Below, in pieces: positions 56,488 to 64,000 of a stretch of 64,000 nt of DNA. The stretch's first letter is position 1, and each line of letters begins with the position of its first letter. The notes beneath the pieces were generated by a model. The model ran no database searches and was not told the DNA's origin. It saw only the letters and a program-made list of their open reading frames with translations. The DNA lies in assembly GCA_009801085.1 (NCBI GenBank), contig VNWV01000002.1, positions 3,906,001-3,970,000 on the forward strand, written 5' to 3'. Made by a program: the position numbers and the translations under genes. This stretch comes from Lasiodiplodia sp. COLG20. Its lineage: Eukaryota > Ascomycota > Dothideomycetes > Botryosphaeriales > Botryosphaeriaceae.

Positions 56488-56800
56488 CTAATAGTTAGCA
56501 AGGAGACCTTTGTCGTCGGGGTAGCGTTCTTTGTAGTAGGCAATCCTGGCATAGAAGTCTTGCTCAGAAATCAGGCGGGCCTGGCGATCACGTTGATACG
56601 ACTTAATGAGCTGGTCGATATCCCTGCTAGGTAGGACTTCTTCAAGTTCCTCGTCTGTGAGCTGACGTTTGGTACGGCCACCCTCAAAGATCATCCTATG
56701 CATGTTAGCACTTGTCTGGATCTGTCTAAGGGCATGTGACATACACAGGACGCTTCTCTTTGTTCAACTTAAGTCCCTTGGTGCGAGTCGACAAGCACAT
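56488..56800 (-). CDS. Small hypothetical protein, 87 aa
   Basis: Exons 56800-56745 and 56695-56488 (49-nt intron) give a charged, helical protein: a Lys-rich start, GGRTKRQLTDEELEEVLPS, then RDIDQLIKSYQRDRQARL and an Asp/Tyr-rich end. No family recognised. Alternatively these are 3' exons of the 2EXR/F-box-like gene just upstream: an AA|GTCCGA donor would join the frame, but the stronger GTAAGT donor beside it would not. Confidence 0.4.
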
Positions 56801-56873
56801 ATCAATGGGCCTGATCAGGAATGCGTTAGGAGACTCGGCGCGCTCTTCGTCCGTGCGATCGCAGACTTTTACG

Positions 56874-57992
56874 TCAGTAGTTTGGAAGTTTCAAGGGGAA
56901 ATCGGACTTACAAGTCTTGATCATGTGCTTCCAAGGACTGTCAGCCAGCTGTACGGCTTGACAGGCATTTTTTGCCGTGTTTCCATAGTTCCAGTATATC
57001 AAAACTCTCTTCAGAGTATCATCAACGGCTTTGACTTGAAGAGCGGAGCCCAGGATGCAGATGTCGCCAACAAAAGCCGACCTTTCCAGTGCTACAACAA
57101 ATGACTGGATACTGCCTATCTTGTCGTGATGGTTGAGAAGATGACCCTCGTGTATGTCAAACGTTATGAGCTTGATATGCTGCAAAAAGTTGAAGACATG
57201 GGGGAATTGATACAACTTGAGAAAGCTGGTGCAGAAGTGCACGTCAAACTGATTCCAGAAGAAGTTGAGGAACTCCTTGCGCAGCATGGGCACCGCGCGC
57301 AATGCGCAATTGCGGAAACCCAACAGAATCTTGGCTCTGCCCTTACGAGCAGTTTCCTTCTTATCCTTCTCGCTCTCTGATTGTAGGTATCGCGGGGAGC
57401 ACAATAAGCAGATGATAAGCTCTAGCAACGGTTTGCTAACTTTGAGATTATCTTTGGCATGACCTTCAGTGAGATTATCGAGGTACTTTCCAGGGTGATT
57501 GATGAACGTCTGCGGTGGCATAAACGCTTCCATGATTTCCTCATAGATAGCATTGCGAAGCTCTCCCGGAAGTTCAACAATGGCTTTGAAGAACAGGCGG
57601 GTGTCCCTGTCGATCGGACTGATGTAGTGCTCAGGTTCGGTCTGCGTCTCAGGAAGAAAACGAGCCAAGGCGACGGTCGCAGTGGAGTCCGTCGACGAAG
57701 CTCCGGTTGTTGTGGAAGTGTGGACCGGGATGACCGCGGCAGAGAACGGGCCGCGCTGAAAAGTATTAGCATTTGGGGCGCAATAGCAATGGCCCGTCTA
57801 ACTTACAGACAAGCGCGTCTTAGCCGCAAGTGACTTGGAGCCCGGGACAGCCTCAAGGTCGCCTGCTGTCTTGAGGCGCTTCATGTTGGGCTCGGCGCTG
57901 CCGTCGCTGTTGCCATCGCCGTTCATGTCGCTCCGCTTGTGTTTGATGAAGTGAGGCGGGAAGGCCTCGCGATCATCGGTGGCTCCCGTCAT
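56874..57992 (-). CDS. 2EXR/F-box-like protein, 355 aa
   Basis: Exons 57992-57807 and 57755-56874 (51-nt intron). The first ~95 residues are polar and disordered, with a KRHKR-like basic patch. ELPGELRNAIYEEIM (~130) is the leader motif of the fungal 2EXR/F-box-like superfamily, followed by helical and strand segments. Such genes are numerous in ascomycetes and mostly uncharacterised. It may extend into downstream exons (56.5-56.8 kb). Confidence 0.68.
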
Positions 57993-58397
57993 GACCGGAG
58001 TTTGGTAGAAGTGAGGTTGGGGGAAGAGAGGTGTTGTTGATGTCAGGCGGACGGGTTGGGCGGTTTTTACATCTGCAGTCCGTGCGCTAACACATATCAA
58101 GCCCGTTCTCCCGCTGCAGGGTGGAAGGAAGTGGGTCGAGAACTGAAGTAAAAGGCCACAGTGATTGGGTGGACGCCGAGTCTACTCGAAGGTGAATGAC
58201 ACCTGTCAGCCAAATTATGCGCAAGAGATGATTTCCTATTAGAGCGTAGTTTCACTCTTATATATATACCTAGATAGTAACCTGCTTAATTGGATGAAGG
58301 CATAGTACGGCTTTTATAACTCCATTGTATGCTTGCAAGAAGAACAATACGGTCACCTTTCACTCGTATACTATTTCAGCCAGCCATCTACTATTTC

Positions 58398-58630
58398 CAC
58401 AGCCCCCTCTCGCAGCCGATGACGAGCGCGAAGCATATTAGGGTTCTACAACTTTGTCTTCAAAAAAACATATGTGGGTAGTTGAAGTTATCGTCCGGAC
58501 GAGAATATCAAATTTTTAATTCTATATATACGCTCGGATAATAGCTTTAACTACCCATAATATGTTAATTCTTTTTTAAAGCAGAGCTGGGACATAATTA
58601 CGCTAGCTATCGACAGCGAGAGGGAACCGT
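58398..58630. repeat. MITE-like element, full copy with nested hairpin
   Basis: The outer arm CAGCCCCCTCTCGCAGCCGA at the left pairs with a decayed CTAGCTATCGACAGCGAGAG at the right. The inner arms GGGTAGTTGAAGTTATCGTC (from 58477) and GGATAATAGCTTTAACTACC (to 58556) are clear. Length ~233 bp, no coding capacity. Confidence 0.78.
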
Positions 58631-58797
58631 AAGTTTCGTACACCCTATTTAGATCCGTGTTATCGGCCCCAGCTTAGGTCCTATACACTACTTGAAAAGA
58701 CGAATTATATCAGCGGGATTCTGCTCTATACGTATAGAGAGTCGACTTTAGTTCTTTTTCAATACTTAGAAGTCTTACAAGAGAACTAGGGCAGACT

Positions 58798-58891
58798 ATC
58801 ATTACAGAATTAAGCACTCAGCTATCCGACTAACTTGTGCATATAGGGTTATAATCCCTCTACCCTTTCCTCCATCCCTCTCCTCGCAGCT
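58798..58891 (+). repeat. 95-bp dispersed repeat, copy 1 (A/T-shifted)
   Basis: Shares ATCATTACAGAATTAAGCAC and about 75 following bases with copy 2 at 62.2 kb. It differs at seven positions, always carrying A or T where copy 2 has G or C, plus one 1-base indel. Confidence 0.8.
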
Positions 58892-59684
58892 TCGGTGCTT
58901 TCTGCGCTCTAGAAAATACAGGCTACTTAAGACGCTCTTCCCTACTGAGGCGAGCAACACGGAGCGGGTTTGTCAAGGCTTTCATCCGTGCGAAGTGCGC
59001 CGGAATTTATAAGCGCATTATAAACAAATTAGAGCCACATGGAGATAGGAGTTTATAAGGAATTCTTGCGTGCCGATAATCGGGTAACAGACGCATTATC
59101 GCTCTAAGGCAGTAGTATGTACATCGGGACTATGTTTCGGGATCTCTCGTACTCTTATTCAGGATAGGCGCGACAGCGGGTCGAGCGCCCGAGCATTTTC
59201 CTCGGCCGAACTAGTAATGTTGTGAAAGCTTGTTTTTTTCTAGAAGATGGCGAATATCGTGGCAGAGCAAAGCCACCAATGAAATAGAATGAACTCACTG
59301 CTGGAGAGATTAGTAGTGGAGACGGGATTACGACGTTTCTATTTTTCATCTGCCGTCTGCTCCTGCCGCTGGATACCTGGGCTCATGATCGCACGTTCTA
59401 TGTGGTGTAAGCGTCTCTCTTCCAAGGGCGCCGTTTAGATGTCCGTATCCCGAAGAAGACTCGACCATGCGATTCGATGGTAGGCAGGAATTGAATCTCA
59501 CCGAACAGTGGCCTGAACAGAAACGGCGTCTTGGCTTTCGCATATTGTAGGAAGTCATCGGTCCATCTTCAGGCACGGACTGTCATGCGAAGGAGAGAAT
59601 ATAAATCCAGGCTCACCTCCCTGAAGGCGGCATCATTCCTTCCTTACTATCACAGTCCGGCCTCATTGTTGCCTCTAGTCCACT

Positions 59685-61505
59685 ATGGCTAGCCTTATGA
59701 CACTCTTTAAGGCCGCGGCCTTTACTGTCGTTCTCTCTGGCGCAGTTGGTGCGAAAAGCTCCTCAGATTCGCTCCCGGTTGTTGACCTTGGATACGAGCT
59801 TTACCGAGCGTCCGATTTCAATGTAAGCCTTGAACTATACTGTCTCAAGCAGCGACCATCCTAAAGGCAGTCATGTAGGAAACCGGTGGCTACTACAGCT
59901 TCTCCAACATCCGCTATGCCGCTCCCCCGGTCGGCGATCTCAGGTGGCAGCTTCCACAGCCGCCGGCTGTCAACCGCTCCGCCATCCAGGACAACGTAGG
60001 CAACCGCGTGTGCCCGCAGACGACTCCGCCATGGCTGAACGAGATCTCCTGGCTGGCTGGCTACCTGCGCAACGGCACAGTCCCGAATAACACCACGAGC
60101 AGCAGCGCCGCCGCGGCGCCGCGGGATCCCAGCCAGAACGAAGACTGCCTCTTCCTCGACGTCATGGTTCCGCAGAAGATCTTCGAGAAGACGGGAGACT
60201 CTCCTGGAGCTCCTGTTCTCGTCTGGATCTATGGTAACTCTCGCAAGTCATGCACAGCCAGAAGTCCGTTGAACTGACACACGTACTCCAGGCGGCGGCT
60301 ACGGCGTGGGCTCGAAAACGAACGGCTACGACGCGCGCAGCCTGCTCAGCCGCAGCCAGGCCAACAACAGCTCCGGCGTCATCTTCGTCGCGATGAACTA
60401 CCGCCTCGGCGCGCTCGGCTTCCTCAGCGGGCCCTCGTTCCAGGCCGAGGGCGGCGTGCCAAACCTGGGGTTCCGCGACCAGCGCCTGGCGCTCGACTGG
60501 ATCCAGCAGCACATCCACCGCTTCGGCGGCGACAAGGACCGGGTGACGGTGATGGGCGAGTCCGCGGGGGCCGGCTCCATCACGCACCACCTGACGGCCT
60601 TTGGCGGCGCCGCGCGCGCGCCCTTCGCGCAGGCCGTCCTGCAGTCGCCCGGCTGGGTGCCGTACCCGTCGCGCGTCGACCAGGAGGCCTTTTTCCGCGA
60701 CTTCCTGCGCCGCGCGAACAACGCCAGCAGCCTGGCCGCCGCCCGCGCGCTGTCGACCGAGCAGCTCATGGCCGCCAACGCCGCGCAGATGGCCGCGCAG
60801 CCGTACGGCAGCTTCGGCGCCTCGCCCTGCCTCGACGGCGACTTCGTCACGCAGGACCCCAAGCCGCTGCTCGCGCAGGGAAAATACGACAAGCGCGTCC
60901 GCATCCTCGCCGCGCACAACGCCGACGAGGGCTTGCTGTTCACGCCGCCCGTCGCCGACGACGCGGGATACCGCCGCTTCGTGCAGGACAACTTCCCCGC
61001 GGCGCGGCGCGCACAGCTGCTCGACTACCTCGCCGAGACGCTGTATCCGCCCGTGTTCGACGGCTCGCTGCCATACACGGATCATGTGGGGCGGGTGGCG
61101 CTGACCATGGCCGAGGCCACGTTCGTGTGCAATACGCGCGCCGTTACGGGCAGGAGCGGTGCGAGCGAGTCGGATACGTTTGCATACTTTTGGGATGTGT
61201 TTCCCGGCCTGCATTCGCAGGATGTGCAGTATACCTTTTATAACCCGGATACGACGTGGGTGGATGCTCCGCTCTTGACTATGTGGGGGACGAATGAGAC
61301 TGTGGCTTTCGCTATGCAGGATTGGTTCACGAGCTTCGCCATCACCGGCAAGCCCGAGAGCGGCTTGGATGGGCTGGAGGGCGCGTTTCCGCATTATGGG
61401 GAGGAGGCGACGATGGTGTCGCTGAGTTGGGAGGGCGTGGGGAGGTTGAGCGATCCGGGGGCGAATGAGAGGTGCGAGTGGTGGCAGCTGGCGCTGGTGG
61501 GTTGA
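59685..61505 (+). CDS. Secreted type-B carboxylesterase, 568 aa
   Basis: Exons 59685-59822, 59879-60233 and 60292-61505; introns 56 and 58 nt. Residues 1-~23 are a hydrophobic signal peptide ending before KSSS. NIRYAAPPVGDLRW, NEDCLFLDV and the oxyanion loop GGGYGVGSK precede the nucleophile GESAG (Ser ~255). A charge-relay acid in DEGLLF and several N-glycosylation sites (NRS, NGT, NNT) are seen. It hydrolyses esters outside the cell; substrate unknown. The strongly G/C-rich third exon contrasts with the A/T-rich repeats on both flanks. Confidence 0.94.
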
Positions 61506-62344
61506 GGTTGTGAGGCTCAGCACTCGCAGAAATTCAGTACCACTATGTACCAAAAAAAAAAAAAAAAAAAAGAAAGCGAGGAAGGTCGAGGGGGGTGTAG
61601 ATAATATACACCTTGTGCACTGACCACCTGGCTGTTTGGAGAGCGTTGCAGATTCATTCTAGATGCTCATTACGTGTGCCTTTGATGGCTTTTTTTTTAT
61701 CCGGACACATGTTCCAGCTCCCTATATGCTTGAATGTTGGTCTGGGAATGAGTAATATCCCTTAATCGCTGGTATGAACCGTAGCTCATCAAAGAATAAA
61801 CTAAGATGTTTACTAAGATCGGGGATTTTCTTACAGACGTTAGGGACTAGCTGGAACGACTTAAAGTATATAAGGACTTATATAAGATTAAAACGCTAAT
61901 ACGGTTTAGTAGCGCTCTTATTAGGGTGTTTGAGAAGTATCTAGCTTTTTTCAGTCCTGTTAAAGAATTTCTTAAAGTATTAAATTAAACATATTAAAGA
62001 TTCTTTTAGCTTTTCGAGACACTATAATAATAAGTAATAGTTATAGAGCTTGCTACGGCTAAGTGCGAAAACGTAGTAGTAAAAGCTAGCGTCGCCAAGG
62101 GCGTAAACTCGTATAAGTTGTTAGCAATCCTACCTTTTGATCTATCAAGCCTTGAACCGTGACACGTGCCAGTGGACGTGCCGGTGGATCGCGCCGGCCG
62201 AGGAGATAAGAGAACCAGAGTAGAATATCATTACAGAATTAAGCACTCAGCCGTCCGACTGACTTGTGCATATGGGGTCATAATCCCTCTACCCTTCCCC
62301 CCATCCCTCTCCCTCGCAGCTGTAAAGCATAGACATAAAAGTCT
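61506..62344. other. A/T-rich degraded intergenic region
   Basis: Begins with a ~21-base A run (61551-61571). It holds a weak hairpin-element trace (~61701-61731), then 61800-62110, a TA-rich stretch with a broken plus-strand frame, then copy 2 of the 95-bp repeat. Confidence 0.55.
62227..62321 (+). repeat. 95-bp dispersed repeat, copy 2 (less mutated)
   Basis: Same orientation as copy 1, 3.4 kb away across the carboxylesterase gene. It retains the G/C bases at every differing site. Confidence 0.8.
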
Positions 62345-63210
62345 CTAGATAAACATCATCCCACGCAGATCCGTAATCTCCGTTCGCATACGCTCGAGAT
62401 CTGTGCGCAAACTAGCAGCATCTTTCCGCATGCCCTGGATATTACCCTGCAACGTCGAAGCGTACACCGCCAAATCCCTATGGGCCAACCTCTCGAGCTC
62501 CTCCATCGAATAACCCTTCGGTTCGGTTGCCACCAATTGGTCACTCAACCCCTCGAGCGGGAACATCGCTGAGGGCCCCTGCAGCTTAGATGTGATGCTC
62601 CAATCTACTTGCCCGAGATCGAGGCCACCGCTGAGGAGAGGCATCTGCACAGGGCCGCCAGCGTCAGCGGTTGGGGTAGCGCTGTTGCTGCCGCCGTTGT
62701 TGACCCATCCCGCCGGCGTGGAAGACAACGGGGGGTGCTTCTTTTGCACTTGCGGTGTCTTGCTTGGCGTGAACCCTAAACCGTAACTAAACACGTTGCT
62801 ATCAGAATCGTTAGAACTATCGGATGATGAGCCTGGCGCACGGTTTTGCGGTATGTGCGAATCATGAGAACGACACTTGTGCGCAGACCTTTTATGTCTT
62901 TTGCTGCTGCGGCGTGACATTGTACTAAGATCCCCATAGAATGGCATAGCGACAGGCTCCATGGCGCTTGGTTGGACTTCTGTATCCCCGCACAATATTG
63001 AAGGTATGAACTGAGGCTGCGAAGGGGCCGCATTATGGGCGTTTATGGTTGTACTGCCTTGGCCTGTGTCGAAATTCTCTGGTGAAGAAGAGCCGGAGTC
63101 GCTTACGTCTGGCGACTGTGAACTGTGTCCTGTAAGGTGGTCAGCATGGAAAACGGAGAGGGATGTTGACCCTACAAAGCAAGGTACGTACGCCTTTTGT
63201 GGTCGGCCAT
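62345..63210 (-). CDS. Ser-rich protein with C-terminal coiled coil, 267 aa
   Basis: Exons 63210-63192 and 63129-62345. A 19-nt first exon (ATG, MADHKRR) and a 62-nt GTACGT...TTACAG intron put the ATG in frame; the longer open frame upstream has no ATG. Residues ~7-80 are Ser/Pro/Gln-rich; ~90-120 are basic (SRRSSKRHKRSAHKCR). The last ~55 residues form a coiled coil (LERLAHRDLAVYASTLQGNI, then DLERMRTEITDLRG). A DNA- or protein-binding role is possible; no family is recognised. Confidence 0.6.
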
Positions 63211-63761
63211 ATTTAAATGGAAAGAAGCTGTAGTAGAGATATGGAGCATTGGTGAATTCGGAGTTGACTGCAGGAATTGCGAAATCTTTATCTTTATAAT
63301 CGCGAGATTTTAATTGGTTGAATGATTGGAGTTTGGAAGCGATCCTCTCACGAACCAATCTACACTCGCGTATTTTTCACGAAGGGATGTGAATCCATTA
63401 CCAGTTGATAATTTATTTCATTGCTCCGGTACTCGGAGGCAATAAGCGAGAGAATGTCGCAGACCATCCAATGAAACCGAACGCCATCTTAAAATAGTAA
63501 CGGATAATCCAGATATTGTATACATTTCAGCTACCCATGATCGCCATATAGCTCTCCTTGTTGGCATCTCGTGATGAGACGTACATGTTGTGACCCAACA
63601 ACGAAGTTAGGTTTGTTGGGCTTGGTCCGCTCGCATGCGATCTCGCCGAGCACGTCTCCTGGATCTATACCTTCTCCGTGCCTTCTCCGTAGCAGTAGGT
63701 CGAGGCGGGGGCGTCGTCCGTATCTGTATGCGCGAAATAAGCTTCCAAATCAACCGTCGAT
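63211..63761. other. Intergenic, no gene seen
   Basis: Between the Ser-rich gene's start and the 3' end of the partial acidic gene. A trace of a hairpin arm (TTTCAGCTACCCATGATCGC) lies near 63525. Confidence 0.4.
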
Positions 63762-64000
63762 TTAGTCGCCCGGACTTCTGGCGCTCCAGTTATCACGAAT
63801 GCGATATTGCTAGATTTATTTCTGAGAAAAGAAAATAGTGCTCGACCCACTTACCCAGTTTTCAATCTTCTTGTTTGTCCAGCGCGCATCCACCTCCTCT
63901 TCCTCATCATATTCCTCGTACCCATCATCCTCCTCTTCTTCTTCACCCACCTCGCCATCCTCATACTCATCATCCTCGAACCCCTCATCCTCATACCCTT
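63762..64000 (-). CDS. Acidic protein, 3' end only (partial)
   Basis: The frame runs from the window edge to 63855, then a 45-nt intron (63854-63810), then 63809-63762. The visible ~65 residues are a long Glu/Asp/Tyr-rich run ending in ARWTNKKIENW, joined to QYRIRDNWSARSPGD and a stop. The splice is inferred from GTAAGT...TCTAG. No function can be given. Confidence 0.5.

Larger units (their letters stand above)
57993..59684. other. Intergenic with MITE-like element and dispersed repeat
   Basis: Contains a full nested-repeat element (58398-58630) and copy 1 of a 95-bp repeat (58798-58891), then ~800 bp of degraded, TA-rich sequence with no supported gene. Confidence 0.55.

Noticed and set aside
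61551..61571. 21-base A run as the tail of a retroposed gene
   Set aside because: The esterase before it has two introns, so it is not a processed copy; no target-site duplication was seen.
62345..63358. Longer reading of the Ser-rich protein up to 63358
   Set aside because: It has no ATG at its start; a 62-nt consensus intron puts an ATG at 63210 in frame instead.
1..64000. tRNA, rRNA or CRISPR features
   Set aside because: No tRNA box A/B pairs, rRNA blocks or spaced direct repeats were noticed; CRISPR is not expected in a fungus. A dedicated scan was not possible here.

Overview
The window is from a filamentous ascomycete (Pezizomycotina). Genes carry short introns (about 45-150 nt, GT...AG, many with CTAAC/CTGAC-like branch sites), and gene order mixes universal eukaryotic genes with fungal-only families. 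The style of the accessory genes (short coiled-coil/Cys proteins, C-to-T decayed repeats) suggests Dothideomycetes, but that is inference. Every intron below was placed by reading splice sites and keeping known motifs in frame; none is confirmed by transcripts.

Layout. 1-10.6 kb: 3' end of a berberine-bridge-type FAD oxidase, an amidase, a Gln/His-rich zinc-finger-like protein and an ABC-F ATPase. 11.8-18.9 kb: a dynamin-family GTPase divergent from a five-exon gene that joins an N-terminal fungal domain, a SesB/PGAP1-like alpha/beta hydrolase and an internal ubiquitin domain ending in LRLRGG. I regard this pair as the most interesting locus. 19.4-30.2 kb: GDP-mannose pyrophosphorylase A, a 2-oxoglutarate oxygenase, the main cell-cycle kinase CDK1/Cdc2, an AlkB homologue, a second 2-oxoglutarate oxygenase and an epoxide hydrolase. 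30.6-36.6 kb: a housekeeping block of lysyl-tRNA synthetase, the DEAD-box helicase MAK5 and the tRNA methyltransferase TRM7.

From 36.6 kb onward the window is more accessory. A seven-exon Cys-motif gene lies between the TRM7 3' end and a diverged second copy of that 3' end. Two coiled-coil relics each carry one in-frame TAG. Then come an F-box/LRR-like gene, a GT90 glycosyltransferase, a lectin-like single-pass membrane protein, a half-size ABCG transporter, a molybdenum-cofactor-sulfurase-like enzyme, another coiled-coil/Cys-His gene with an in-frame TAG, a 2EXR/F-box-like protein with a small downstream gene, a secreted carboxylesterase, and a Ser-rich coiled-coil protein. The window ends inside a very acidic protein.

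A hairpin repeat family with CGTCCGGACG-type arms recurs at about 3.1, 25.7-26.1, 32.7, 48.1, 48.3 and 58.4-58.6 kb. In its full form it is nested inside a second pair of terminal inverted repeats. A separate 95-bp repeat has copies on both sides of the carboxylesterase. These copies differ only by transitions in one direction plus one indel, which fits repeat-induced point mutation (RIP).
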